In this document: piece after piece, positions 40,401-46,487 of the stretch
Numbering within the stretch: position 1 is the stretch's first letter
How the letters are laid out: each line of letters opens with the position of its first letter
Assembly: GCA_964023205.1 (NCBI GenBank)
Contig: OZ026836.1
Span: 937,501 to 1,001,500 of the forward strand
Direction of reading: 5' to 3'
Origin: Lutraria lutraria
Lineage: Eukaryota > Mollusca > Bivalvia > Venerida > Mactridae
DNA: 64,000 bases
Position numbers and translations under genes: made by a program
The notes under the pieces: model-generated
Databases searched by the model: none
Told to the model about the DNA's origin: nothing
Seen by the model: the letters and a program-made list of their open reading frames with translations, nothing else

Positions 40401-41492
40401 TACAGATATTGCTTCGAACAATTTCAGATACAATCCACTTCTTAATGCTAAACTGGAAGAGAGAGAATTTGACCATTTTAATGAAGACGCCAGAAGTGCT
40501 GTTAGGTATTGAACTAATTCTAAATAAAAATATCACAGTAAGCTGGTAGTCAGGAAGAAGTTGATATTAAATTATACTAAGCATGAATTTAAGAACTGTT
40601 CATTGTGTATGAGTAATGGATATATAGTCAAACCTGTGTTAGTTGCAACCTCCAAATAAAGGCCACATTCTGAATAAAGGCCATTCTTCTAAAAACCGTC
40701 ATTGATTATTAAAATAAAATTACCTCCAAATAACAGACACTTGTCAATAAAGGCCTCATTTTTTCTTTCCCAAAGATGGCCTTTGTTCACAGGTTTGACT
40801 GCATGTTGCATGTTCATAAATTATTTTACATATTGTTCAGTTAAATGACTGAAATTCATTAACATGTTTTATGTTGTTAGAAATTTGTTAACTTATTTTT
40901 TGTTTTTTTAATCACAATTACACCCTAGCAGTAGCATAATTTATTATTATGTCATTCAAAAGTAGAGTTTAAAATAATTATGTTGATCAAGGTCAGGGTT
41001 TTCATTAAGTTTTCCTGTGAGGGGCCAAACCATGATTGAAGGAGGCTTTCTATGATCATTTCCAATTTGTAAATGATACATTTGGGATTTCTAGGTGGCC
41101 AATTTTCGTTTCTAATCAGCCACTTTTGGCTTCTGGCCGCCTCTTATTGAAAACACTGATCGAAGTATGTTTGAACTTATATTAGTTTTTTGCGTTACGT
41201 TTTCAGTGGAGACAGTCTAGATGAGAATGAGGTGGGAGATCAACGTACAGTTTATGATCGTATTGAAGAGAAAGAAGTCACGCTGGATATGTATACAGAT
41301 GACACAGTTAACTCCATTTCAAGCGAAGATTTACTACAATCAGCCTTAAATTATCACCAACTGAAGAAGTCAATGGAGAGTTTAGATAAGGTTGATGATG
41401 ATTATGAAGATCTCGATGCAGACGTGTCACAAGGAGCAGCACAATGTCACAATTATGCATACGATGAAGACTTAGAAAGCACGGAAATCTGA
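1221..41492 (+). CDS. Cadherin-23/protocadherin-15-like cadherin, 3' part (22 coding exons)
   Basis: A single-pass calcium-dependent adhesion receptor. Joining 22 exons at GT-AG sites with matching phases gives one open frame of 1,374 residues up to a TGA at 41490-41492; the 5' part lies left of the window. Domains in window numbering: EC-a (partial) 1-60, EC-b to about 179, EC-c to 291, EC-d to 410, EC-e to 511, EC-f to 618, EC-g to 720, EC-h to 831, EC-i to 952, EC-j 953-1068, membrane-adjacent domain 1069-1185, transmembrane helix about 1191-1214, cytoplasmic tail 1215-1374. Most linkers carry the calcium motif DxNDN. The stretch before the membrane (IYLIADTQVLSL, then HVVSSDTNEVISG and NNYNILTV) resembles the ferredoxin-like domain of CDH23 and PCDH15, and the tail ends S-T-E-I, a class I PDZ ligand. 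Those two proteins form hair-cell tip links in vertebrates; a mechanosensory or microvillar role here is inference. A CDH89D-like or other invertebrate long cadherin is the main alternative name. Confidence 0.9.
2275..2790 (+). mobile_element. Interspersed element with internal ~170-bp repeats, copy A
   Basis: Contains about three diverged copies of a block with ACTTGATTTATATAGACTTA and CTACCAAGTTTGTTCAAAT, and ends GGTGAGCGATATAGGGCCAT then CATGGCCCTCTTG. It shares this with the copy at 10051-10817. It lies in the cadherin intron 1474-2983, whose first 800 bp shows nothing else recognisable. Confidence 0.75.
2984..3238 (+). CDS. Cadherin exon 2 (EC-b)
   Basis: Acceptor tatattgtag, donor CAG|gtaact; 85 codons, phase 0 at both ends. 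It encodes ATDKDSGNN (DxD-type calcium site) and IDYEALSS at the DRE position. Confidence 0.88.
3779..3866 (+). CDS. Cadherin exon 3 (EC-b/EC-c linker)
   Basis: Acceptor ttgttgaag, donor AATG|gtaaat. It encodes the linker DVNDNDPKFN and the first strand of EC-c with the PEN motif. It ends in phase 1. Confidence 0.85.
4150..4592 (+). CDS. Cadherin exon 4 (EC-c, EC-d start)
   Basis: Acceptor catatttcag, donor TTG|gtaagt. It encodes AVDDDGTERN, FDIDSNTG, FDRETTS, the linker DVNDEIPEFS and most of EC-d up to KKSLVL. The linker has E in place of the second N of DxNDN. Confidence 0.9.
4707..4845 (+). CDS. Cadherin exon 5 (EC-d)
   Basis: Acceptor atattttag, donor AATG|gttagt. It encodes GSVYVKGELDRETAE with the DRE calcium motif. 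Too short and stop-flanked to stand out as an ORF, but it joins in phase on both sides. Confidence 0.85.
5100..5238. mobile_element. Small inverted-repeat element (ACCGTAA ends)
   Basis: About 139 bp bounded by ACCGTAA and TTACGGT with no coding content, a MITE-like structure. Confidence 0.5.
5428..5628 (+). CDS. Cadherin exon 6 (EC-d end, EC-e start)
   Basis: I chose the acceptor ttttactttcag before 5428 because it gives a normal last strand, NASLSITLLDVNDNAPKFD. A second acceptor (atcctcag before 5401) is in the same phase and would add nine hydrophobic residues. Donor ACAG|gtaact, phase 1. Confidence 0.82.
5971..6811. repeat. 32-bp minisatellite, about 26 copies
   Basis: The unit carries TTGGTATGTTTACCTGAACT followed by TTGTGTACTATA, with many point variants. 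It ends about 40 bp before the acceptor of cadherin exon 7. Confidence 0.95.
6854..7164 (+). CDS. Cadherin exon 7 (EC-e end, EC-f start)
   Basis: Acceptor attctttcag, donor ACA|gtaagt. It encodes GELDREVNQY, VEATDNGVP, the linker DDFNDNAPNIT, and the EC-f motif NATDRDVGPNA. Phase 0 at the end. Confidence 0.9.
7201..7372. mobile_element. Inverted-repeat element, family GCAACCTnTCCA, copy 1
   Basis: Starts GCAACCTTTCCAAAGG and ends CTGGAGAGGTTGTAAC. Sister copies are at 9215-9384 and, inverted, at 53765-53965. Confidence 0.65.
7623..7815 (+). mobile_element. Interspersed element (CATCTGTTTTC ... TCGCGGC family), copy 1
   Basis: Shares GAAACTACAAGAGGTAGCAA, TTCATAGGTGGACAGATCTC and a GCGGC end with 38437-38630, and inverted with 46488-46640, 47030-47135, 52296-52405 and 58331-58517. 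A non-coding mobile family in this genome. Confidence 0.7.
7923..8429 (+). CDS. Cadherin exon 8 (EC-f, EC-g, EC-h start)
   Basis: Acceptor cattttgtccag, donor GAG|gtaagt; 169 codons, the longest exon here. It carries TLDREKISQ, linker DVNDNKPEFS, all of EC-g (TATDNDTGVN), and a degenerate linker DVNLHNP at 8364-8384 that lacks the usual second acidic residue. Confidence 0.92.
8430..9200. other. Cadherin intron, no recognised feature
   Basis: Intron after exon 8 up to the element at 9215. I see no gene, RNA or repeat structure beyond A-rich stretches near 9040-9170. Confidence 0.6.
9215..9384. mobile_element. Inverted-repeat element, family GCAACCTnTCCA, copy 2
   Basis: GCAACCTCTCCAAAG at one end and TGGAGAGGTTGTA at the other; about 80% like copy 1 by eye. 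It ends about 40 bp before the acceptor of cadherin exon 9. Confidence 0.68.
9425..9616 (+). CDS. Cadherin exon 9 (EC-h)
   Basis: Acceptor tattctttcag, donor CAG|gtaatt; 64 codons, phase 0 at both ends. It encodes STDEDHGINAQVNF. No DRE motif is visible in this repeat. Confidence 0.87.
9655..9995. repeat. AT-rich low-complexity stretch
   Basis: Dense irregular TAATAAAT/TTAATTATC motifs with no fixed period, in the intron after exon 9. Confidence 0.6.
10051..10817 (+). mobile_element. Interspersed element with internal ~170-bp repeats, copy B
   Basis: Starts AGCTCACCAG and ends with the inverted CTGGTGAGC followed by GATATACGGCCATCATGGCC. Inside are about four diverged repeats with ATATAGACTTATATAGGAAA and AAGTTTGTTCAAATTATTGC. 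A head in the opposite direction is at 58855-59185. Confidence 0.75.
11177..11390 (+). CDS. Cadherin exon 10 (EC-h end, EC-i start)
   Basis: Acceptor attttaaag, donor GCTA|gtaagt. It encodes FQVQATDLGVPPLAS, linker DVNDHLPSFR, and EC-i strand A with the SEN motif and ANDEDRDS. Phase 1 at the end. The following intron is about 17.4 kb. Confidence 0.9.
11556..11775 (+). mobile_element. Degenerate tRNA-derived SINE, copy S1
   Basis: An A-box-like CAGTCAAGTGGTTATGG and a B-box-like GTTTGAATCC, about 45 bp apart, followed by a body with GCCCCAGGGTAAC. The same family is at 37975-38160 (minus) and around 30960-32210 (minus). It ends just before the giant array. Confidence 0.55.
11796..27560. repeat. 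Giant 41/43-bp minisatellite array in a cadherin intron (about 380 units)
   Basis: The unit contains TTACAATCATTGAGGAAATC and TTCAGACTTTGACTGTCTG. The two main lengths differ by an extra TA (CTGTATATTACAATC). Variants are GGCTTTG for GACTTTG, TTTGTATT for TCTGTATT, and ATTGGGG for ATTGAGG. Open frames on the minus strand come from 41+43 = 84 bp, a multiple of three, and are not genes. Kilobase segments are duplicated inside. It occupies about 90% of the 17.4-kb intron between EC-i exons 10 and 11. Confidence 0.98.
18211..23910. repeat. Two tandem 2,850-bp higher-order copies within the giant array
   Basis: 18211-21060 and 21061-23910 match at every marker compared (AGACTTTGACAGTCTG, ATTGGGCAAATC, CATTAAGGAAATC, AATAATGAGGAAATC). 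Both span about 69 basic units. The identity suggests a very recent duplication or an assembly duplication. Confidence 0.85.
27575..28480. repeat. Interspersed repeat, internally repetitive
   Basis: Begins with a pyrimidine-rich GTCTGTCC run, then has about three diverged blocks with TTTTGTCCAGA...ATAACT, AATAGGTGGCAAC and AGTGCAG...ATAACTCTATATAGTC. No coding potential. It fills most of the space between the giant array and exon 11. Confidence 0.6.
28480..28690 (+). mobile_element. Interspersed repeat fragment (GGGGCCATAACTC family)
   Basis: Carries AAAAAGGGGCCATAACTC, ACAGAAATTAAA and GGACAGGGGTAA in an order also seen at 49770-50000. Confidence 0.55.
28843..29165 (+). CDS. Cadherin exon 11 (EC-i end, EC-j start)
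   Basis: Acceptor tgtttatttcag, donor AGG|gtaaat. The first two bases complete a Ser codon with the A of exon 10. It encodes ITGEIFYNQSVDYETN, a two-cysteine insert (DCSIEKNVSDYCD) and the linker DVDDNPPIFL. Confidence 0.9.
29243..30254. mobile_element. ~1-kb inverted-repeat element (TACCCCCA/TGGGGGTA)
   Basis: TACCCCCA at 29243-29250 and TGGGGGTA at 30247-30254. Between them are a GGTCGGTCGG run and about five diverged blocks with ACAATTTCTCAGCAACTAC, CTTCACAGAAGTGAT and TTATAGCCCTTTGTT. No transposase frame; non-autonomous. Confidence 0.7.
30680..30829 (+). CDS. Cadherin exon 12 (EC-j)
   Basis: Acceptor acttttctag, donor AAG|gtagag; 50 codons, phase 0 at both ends. It encodes HDADTPPNGELSWQF, a recognisable calcium-site loop. 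Found by eye because it is too short for an ORF call. Confidence 0.82.
30960..32210 (-). mobile_element. tRNA-derived SINE split by an expanded head (copy S3)
   Basis: Read on the minus strand from 32210: a head with TTGGTCAAGTGGTTATAGGC (A box), then a TGATTAGTAATCACTAGCCC stretch and a B-box-like GTTTGATTTCC; the SINE body, ending GGACCCTGGCTCGTGTC, lies at 30960-31110. The segment covering the B box has been expanded in tandem. Confidence 0.6.
31110..32165. repeat. 44-bp minisatellite, about 24 copies, from a SINE head
   Basis: The unit contains GTTGGAAATCAAACTGACAG and AGGTGAGGGCTAGTGAGTAC. It matches the SINE head at its right edge and, in reverse, the heads of S1 and S2. Confidence 0.93.
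32285..32436 (-). mobile_element. GGAAACTGAAC inverted-repeat element, copy 1
   Basis: GGAAACTGAAC at 32285-32295 and the diverged inverted end GTTCAGTTTTC. Internal GGGAACTAGTATAACAATTG is shared with 41967-42125, 43689-43837 (opposite strand) and 54262-54426. Confidence 0.65.
32557..32685 (+). CDS. Cadherin exon 13 (end of EC-j)
   Basis: Acceptor tattatttcag, donor ATA|gtaggt; 43 codons, phase 0. It encodes TSNGTIVNN and FIVTIKVWDKGGSDTANLI. The donor is itself the first unit of the 44-bp array that fills the next intron. Read-through would add 13 residues before a stop at 32725. Confidence 0.85.
32683..36238 (+). repeat. 44/48-bp minisatellite built on the exon 13 splice donor, about 80 copies
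   Basis: The unit contains AACAGTAGGTCTCTTGTGGT and AACTATTTTGTGTAATAAAA. The first unit is the exon/intron boundary itself (CTTAATA|GTAGGTCTC versus TTTAACAGTAGGTCTC). Variants insert GCTA (48 bp). Each unit has a donor-like GTAGGT, an AATAAA and a GT-rich run in the sense direction. A block near 32860 recurs 1,336 bp on. Confidence 0.97.
36338..36412 (+). repeat. Fragment of an interspersed repeat
   Basis: TTTATGCCCAAAGCATCAAA, then GATGTGGGGACATAATTATA and GTCCGTCAGTCTGT: a decayed end of a dispersed family, just before exon 14. Confidence 0.4.
36484..36572 (+). CDS. Cadherin exon 14 (membrane-adjacent domain)
   Basis: Acceptor gtcatttcag, donor TATC|gtatgt, phase 2 at the end. It encodes IYLIADTQVLSLHIREQ, resembling the first strand of the CDH23/PCDH15 membrane-adjacent domain. 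Confidence 0.85.
36754..36834 (+). CDS. Cadherin exon 15 (membrane-adjacent domain)
   Basis: Acceptor attttttttcag, donor TGAG|gtaagt. It encodes QLSSILGPYTAVFDNL. Phases match on both sides. Confidence 0.82.
37040..37814. repeat. 30-bp minisatellite running into the exon 16 acceptor, about 25 copies
   Basis: The unit contains TGGATGACTAATTAGAATAC and ACTACTTGTA, most regular at 37240-37740 and degenerate at both ends. The acceptor tract GAATACATCTTCTTGTATTG-CAG matches the unit GAATACATTATCTTGTATGG. Confidence 0.93.
37815..37889 (+). CDS. Cadherin exon 16 (membrane-adjacent domain)
   Basis: Acceptor cttgtattgcag, donor TAAG|gtaatg. It encodes SSSDLHFHVVSSDTNEVISG. The acceptor tract looks like the last, degenerate copy of the 30-bp array upstream. 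Confidence 0.82.
37975..38160 (-). mobile_element. tRNA-derived SINE, copy S2
   Basis: On the minus strand: an A-box-like GCGCAGTGGGTGGTTATGA and a B-box-like GAGTTCAAATCTCC, then a body ending TGACCCTGGCTTATGG. Same family as S1 and S3. Confidence 0.6.
38437..38630 (+). mobile_element. Interspersed element (CATCTGTTTTC ... GCGGC family), copy 2
   Basis: CGGCTGTTTTCGAAGAAAAT through TTCATAGGTGGACAGATCTC to TTGCGGCCCTCTTCTTG. It ends about 85 bp before exon 17. Confidence 0.7.
38713..38788 (+). CDS. Cadherin exon 17 (membrane-adjacent domain)
   Basis: Acceptor tcatttatgtag, donor AAG|gtaaat. It encodes LLDNAANTNEMLSF and NNYNILTVSK, matching the family pattern of a short helix followed by a YNVL-like strand. 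Confidence 0.82.
38789..39275. other. Cadherin intron, nothing recognised
   Basis: AT-rich intron between exons 17 and 18, without a repeat or RNA structure that I can see. Confidence 0.5.
39276..39403 (+). CDS. Cadherin exon 18 (transmembrane segment)
   Basis: Acceptor ttgttttacag, donor ACAA|gtaatg. It encodes a 24-residue hydrophobic helix running FYILLAVSIS to VVYVSLA, followed by basic TKNKYQRKLK across the next junction, as expected for a type I orientation. Confidence 0.88.
39715..39755 (+). CDS. Cadherin exon 19 (juxtamembrane tail, 41 nt)
   Basis: Acceptor tttttcttgcag, donor ACAG|gtgaag. It encodes YQRKLKAANIKPT. This very short exon is needed to keep frame between exons 18 and 20. 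Confidence 0.78.
40005..40071 (+). CDS. Cadherin exon 20 (cytoplasmic tail)
   Basis: Acceptor tattttacag, donor AACA|gtaagt. It encodes MELHVVEQESAAVPGSNMY, then AKQ across the junction. Confidence 0.8.
40428..40505 (+). CDS. Cadherin exon 21 (cytoplasmic tail)
   Basis: Acceptor aacaatttcag, donor TTAG|gtattg. It encodes YNPLLNAKLEEREFDHF. A nearer acceptor (catacag before 40406) gives a stop within 13 codons, so the distal one is preferred. Confidence 0.78.
40626..40800. mobile_element. MITE with 13-bp perfect terminal inverted repeats
   Basis: AGTCAAACCTGTG at 40626-40638 and CACAGGTTTGACT at 40788-40800, with AAAGGCC motifs on both sides. Related ends are at 44122-44230 and 44523-44605. 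Confidence 0.8.
40993..41159. mobile_element. MITE with 17-bp terminal inverted repeats
   Basis: TCAGGGTTTTCATTAAG at 40993 pairs with CTTATTGAAAACACTGA at 41143-41159 (15 of 17). It is in the intron before the last cadherin exon. Confidence 0.7.
41207..41492 (+). CDS. Cadherin last coding exon (acidic tail, PDZ ligand)
   Basis: Acceptor cgttttcag. The 95-residue acidic tail ends DEDLESTEI then TGA at 41490-41492. The last four residues fit a class I PDZ-binding motif; from memory CDH23 ends in a similar I-T-E-L. Confidence 0.9.
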
Positions 41493-41966
41493 GATAAAGT
41501 TTACTTGTCTTTACATCTGAATACATGTTTTGGAATATTTCCAAGCTCCTGACTGTCTTAATCAAATGATGATAGGTTGTCTGGAATAGACTATAGCTGC
41601 TGTATCAAGGTCATTCTTGCCTTTGGAACAGTGTATGTAATTGTGTGAACAGAAAATTAATGATTTTGATGGATAAGAATTGGTATTGCTGAATTTGCTG
41701 AAGTTAGACTTCTTTTTTACATAATATACATTTCTGTTCACATAAATAGATACCAGTTAGTATCCTAAATGTTTTATTTCTTTATGTTCTGTCTGTGTTT
41801 ATATCTACTATCATATCCTAGGATGTCATTGTTTACTTATAATGTCTGCTCTTTTACCCTTGAGTTGTATTGTTTTTATTGTTCATTTTTGGCCCCAGAT
41901 ACTATTTTAATCCTGGCATCTACCGATAGGGGGCATATAGTTATTGACTTGTTATGATGTATTTTT
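41493..41966 (+). other. Probable cadherin 3' UTR
   Basis: Non-coding sequence directly after the TGA. The first clear AATAAA on this strand is at 42731 (another at 43031), beyond two mobile elements, so the true poly(A) site is not settled. Confidence 0.45.
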
Positions 41967-42125
41967 GGAAACTGAACGATAATTAAGCTTTCCTTAGCGT
42001 CTCTTTTTCAGTGCGTATGAATGTTTATGCGGAACTAAGTACTAAGTTTATCTATATCCACCATGCAATTGTTAAACTAGTTCCTGTTTCATGTTGCAGC
42101 ACAGGTCTATACAAGTTCAGTTTCC
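41967..42125 (+). mobile_element. GGAAACTGAAC inverted-repeat element, copy 2
   Basis: GGAAACTGAAC at 41967-41977 and a perfect inverted GTTCAGTTTCC at 42115-42125; 159 bp. Confidence 0.78.
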
Positions 42126-43254
42126 ATGAGTACTTTTAGTGCTTTGATTGTACATTGTATTTAGAAACCTAATCAAAGCTAACCCAGGGTCACATGTTAG
42201 AAATGTCCAAAGCTTTTATTTTCCCTGTCATTCTCTATCATACAAAATAATATTCCTTGACATAACAGATTTATATGTAATACTCAGTATATAACTATCA
42301 TTGTAAATATAACATTTTGTTTTATCACATACCCATGCTGTTTTAGCCGTGCCGTAAAAACGGTATGTCACGGCCGTGCATATAATATGTAAATGACGTC
42401 ACAAAGTACATGTCATGAACTTGAAGAAGTAAAGACATTGATTGATACATGTTTTTCAAAATTACAACTTCACAGGAGTAATGTCGAATTGATTTTTACT
42501 TTACAATTTGAGTAAGCAAAGACACTGTTTATATCGTTAGATATGTTCACGCATTTATTATTTATGATGTTTCATAATGGAACTATTTTTTCTGCTCCTA
42601 ATTAGTAATTACGAAGCCTTATTATGGATTTGCCAAATAGATATGTTGGTTTTCGCCGTATTTTCAGGGTATGTGTTAAAACGAATATTAAATTTGTGGT
42701 GATTTCATCTTGAATTTATTGAACTTGTTCAATAAAACAGTACAAGCTGTAAAATATACAGTAAACATTTACAAAGCTTCGTAGTAACGGTAAAAGACGT
42801 ACATTTTAAATATTCTGAAGTTTTCTTTATCATTTAATTGATCCTTAATTATAGGTCAAATCAGGTTGTTCGAGAAAAGATGAAAAGAAAGTACTTTTTT
42901 ATAATAACTGCTTCTCCCAAATCGATTACGCTACCCCATGGTACTACCTTGAAACCTATCCAATACTGACAGCGCTATTAAAATGAAGCTCGCCAGGAGT
43001 TCGCTTCGTACAGATTTATATAACTTGTTCAATAAATTCAATATGGAATCCACACTCATTTAATATCTTCTATGTCTGTGATTATGCTTATATTATTTTG
43101 CTTACAATTATCTTAATCATGCTTTGTTCATTCATTTTGATTATTATAATATATTATATTGATGAATTAGTGACTGACCAGGTCCCAAGGTTATATATAC
43201 AACTTGAGAACAGTCTCCAAGCTCAAATCTCAATTCCATTCTCAAAGTATTATG
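42126..43254. other. Intergenic, no gene seen
   Basis: AT-rich sequence between the convergent genes. It includes an imperfect palindrome at about 42349-42377 (GCCGTGCCGT ... ACGGTATGTCACGGC) and AATAAA at 42731 and 43031, possible poly(A) signals. Confidence 0.4.
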
Positions 43255-43427
43255 CAGGGGTGTGACTGCTCCAAGAGCAAAAAGGCTGAAATACCCTAAC
43301 CCCACCTCTTCATGCTTGCAAAAACATCATTTTTGAGTAGGTCAGACTGAATCTGGACCCTTTTGTTTCAAACATTTTAAGACAAAAAAGAGGAAATCAG
43401 CTGAAAGAAGGAAGAATCACACCCCTG
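43255..43427. mobile_element. hAT-like MITE, 11-bp perfect terminal inverted repeats
   Basis: CAGGGGTGTGA at 43255-43265 and TCACACCCCTG at 43417-43427, flanked on both sides by ATTATG, a possible target duplication. CAGGG ends suggest the hAT superfamily. Confidence 0.78.
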
Positions 43428-43688
43428 ATTATGGATGAAAAGAAGGAGCTGATTGATGTTTAGATATTCAGGGGGGTTATGCTGTTAGATTTATGTATCA
43501 ATTATATCAGTAATGTCTGATCGTAATTATTTTAGAAGTATAAAGAGACAAGATATGAGATTAGAGCTTGGAGATGGATAAAATTGTTGGGGCCGCGAGA
43601 ATTATTCAACCATTGACATTAGTCCTAACTTGGGGTTGTTCTAAAAGTTTCAGATGAAAATTCTTATCTTTGAAGTATGATCAATTTT

Positions 43689-43837
43689 GGAAACTGAACA
43701 CTATTTTTCCATAGCTGTCACTTGCTCAGCACCCATGAATATTTATGTGGACCAAAGCACTATGTTCATCCGCCATGCAATTGTTTAACTAGTTCCTGTT
43801 CCATGTTGCACTGTAAATCTGTGTAAGTTCAGTATCC
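43689..43837 (+). mobile_element. GGAAACTGAAC inverted-repeat element, copy 3
   Basis: GGAAACTGAAC at 43689-43699 and GTTCAGTATCC at 43827-43837. Interior ATGCAATTGTTTAACTAGTT and CCTGTTCCATGTTGC as in copy 2. Confidence 0.75.
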
Positions 43838-43862
43838 ATGAGTACTTTCAGTACTTACATTT

Positions 43863-43938
43863 CGAGGGCTCAGCGCAACACTGTCGTAACTTGTTCTTAT
43901 TTCCATATGAGTTACGACACTGTTGCGTTGAATCCTCG
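43863..43938. repeat. 28-bp-arm hairpin with 20-nt loop
   Basis: The left arm 43863-43890 pairs with the right arm 43911-43938 at 24 of 28 positions (cores CGCAACA and TGTCGTAAC). It could be a MITE remnant or a structured RNA segment. Confidence 0.7.
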
Positions 43939-44121
43939 ATTTGTGATCACTTTCACCATTAGCTCAGTTCTTCGTTGACAGGACTTTTATCTGTTTACTA
44001 GAATGTACCATTGATGTATCATATAATCTGCTGTATAGAAATTGTCAAAATGTACGTCTTTACATCATCATTATTGTAGAATACAAATATTTTGAAATCT
44101 GCTCACTTAATGCATTATGTA

Positions 44122-44605
44122 CAGTCAAACCTGTGAACAAAGGTCAGACTTGGGAAAGACAAATTCTGGCCTTTATTGACAGGTGGTCTTTATTTGGAGG
44201 TCTGTTTGTTCTAAATAATCAAGGACTTTTATTTGGCATTTATTCGGAGATGGTGATGAGAATGATATGATTACAATATGTACTGTAAACAGCGTAATGT
44301 TTGGAGTTTGTGGCTTTTCATGATTTATTTGTATTGAGTGACTGACTGATATATTAGTCTCATGTAATTTTGCAAATAAGTCGCCATGTTTGTTTAATAA
44401 ACAGATTTATTATAAAATAAATTTTTTTTTTAATTATTTCAAAGCAGTAATTATGAAAGTACAACAAATCAATTTGTTTAAAATAAGATTTTTCATGGAA
44501 AATTAGAATACATAAAATTATACAATCAAACCTGTGAACAAAGACTACCCTTGGGATGAAGTGTGGCCTTTACTCACAGGGTGGCCTTTATTTTGAATTT
44601 GACCG
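44122..44605. mobile_element. Two partial copies of the AGTCAAACCTGTG family
   Basis: CAGTCAAACCTGTGAACAAA at 44122, with GGCCTTTATTGACAGGTGG after it, and ATCAAACCTGTGAACAAAG at 44526 with TGGCCTTTACTCACAGG. Ends as in 40626-40800. Confidence 0.55.
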
Positions 44606-44664
44606 TACATCTTTAAAAACTTAGGAAGATATATGTGTACTACATTTTTAAAGCAGTCATTTAA

Positions 44665-44755
44665 GATCTGCCATGCAAAACTAATTCCAGTTCTATGTTG
44701 CAGTGCAAGTATATTAAGTTCAGTTTCAACAAAGTAATTTCAGTACTTACAATAC
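44665..44755 (+). mobile_element. Partial GGAAACTGAAC-family element
   Basis: GCCATGCAAAACTAATTCCA then ATGTTGCAGTGCAAGT and AAGTTCAGTTTCAAC, the right half of the family. Confidence 0.5.
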
Positions 44756-45482
44756 AATGGTAGATTATTTTAACTTGGATTCTATTCTGTCTCATCGACT
44801 ATGTGTAAGCAGTGAAAGGTGTAAAGCAGTGAATAAGTTCTGCCTGTGAGCACCAGGGGACTGTGGCTACTTGAATGAGATTCTTTGATAAGTGATGTAA
44901 ATGTAGCAAGTAGATAGTGGAGTGGGAAAATGGAAGGGCATGAATGGTAGATTGAGAACATTGCAATAAATGTCATCAAATCAACATCTTATCTTTGTAA
45001 TTCCCCAAAACAACACTCAAATATTACTAAATAACTCAAGAGACAAATATATGTGAAGGGGAGGTAACTCTGGTCTTACATGTGTTGACTGATTAAATGG
45101 AAAAAATGCATCCATATAACATGCTGGACTTCAATGTTAACATATCAAACAAAGTACACAATCAGTTGAACCACTTTTATTTCATTAAATATAAATAACC
45201 CCCAGTATTTACCCACAGTATCAGCAATTATGATCACTAACAGAAAGAATAGAAGATGTATGTAACTAACATATGTTATTTACCAACTTAACATATCAAC
45301 ACTAAAAAGCATGCAATAATGATGGATTTTCTTATGACTGCTTAATGTCAATTTTTAAATAACTACAATGCAGGAAATTAATCATGCTCTGCATACACAC
45401 CAACAAAAAATCCAATTAAATGTCTCATGATATTTGATAATTGCAACATTTAAGTTGAGTGAATAAACAAATCACAACAAAT

Positions 45483-45722
45483 CATATTCACCAGGTATAT
45501 ACATGTTGTAAACATATTCACCAGGTATATACATGTTGTAAACATATTCACCAGGTATATACATGTTGTAAACATATTCACCAGGTATATACATGTTGTA
45601 AACATATTCACCAGGTATATACATGTTGTAAACATATTCACCAGGTATATACATGTTGTAAACATATTCACCAGGTATATACATGTTGTAAACATATTCA
45701 ACAGGTATATACATGTTGTAAA
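45483..45722. repeat. 30-bp minisatellite, 8 copies, seven identical
   Basis: The unit contains CATATTCACCAGGTATATAC and ATGTTGTAAA. Only the last copy differs (CAACAGG). Because 30 is a multiple of three and no stop falls in several frames, ORFs run through on both strands; I do not consider them genes. Confidence 0.97.
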
Positions 45723-46487
45723 TGTCAGAGTTTGTGCTGTGTTTTGAGTCTAATGTTTCATTATAAGAATGAGTAACAAGCTATGATAAATACAACAGTA
45801 TCACATATGTAGAATAGAATGTACATATTGTAAAACAGTTATAATCTGATGGTTTGACTAAACAAATGGTTTGTGTCTTGACATAATAGAAGTTGTTAAA
45901 TGAAGGAAGTAATAATGTGAAATGGTACAATATTCACATAATAAACAATTATACAAGCATATAACTACATGTATACAACATGAGAATATCACAGTATAGT
46001 AATAGGAATGGATTTATCATAGAGTGCATGTTTATATGAAACTTATTTGAACATATTACAGAGATAAACATCCATTTAGCACAAGTCCACTGTAACCTTC
46101 TTACAGTTCTTTACTTCTTAATCAGCATTTTATACATGTGAACCTCATATATTGATACACAGCAAGTAGAGTCTATAATGTATCAGTAATACTTTATTGG
46201 TTACTGTATTGATCAATTATATTCAAGCATTTTGCTTTAAAATATATAAAGATACATAAATCTACACATGTCCTTTGTATATGCACATACATTATGTATG
46301 TATAGAAGGATGCTAGTGAACTATTGCTGAAGACTCGGTTCTTCACTTACAAGCAATCACAAAACTTGTATATGATATGTACAGCTAATATTAGAACAGT
46401 ATTCACTTTAATACTTCCAGGACACAGCCACATGAACCACTAAATAATGATACATTAAAACAATAAATATAGTACAGTACAAGAGCA
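45723..46487. other. Intergenic, nothing recognised
   Basis: AT-rich. A TTTATT at 46193 is an AATAAA on the minus strand and one possible poly(A) signal for the PDXDC1-like gene, but this is not decidable from sequence. Confidence 0.35.

Noticed and set aside
40406..40427. Nearer acceptor for cadherin exon 21
   Set aside because: In the required phase it runs YCFEQFQIQSTS and then a stop; the distal acceptor keeps a tail-like frame.
45450..45776. Three ORFs of 80-105 codons on both strands
   Set aside because: All are read-through of the stop-free 30-bp repeat; opposite-strand frames cannot all be genes and none links to a neighbouring exon.
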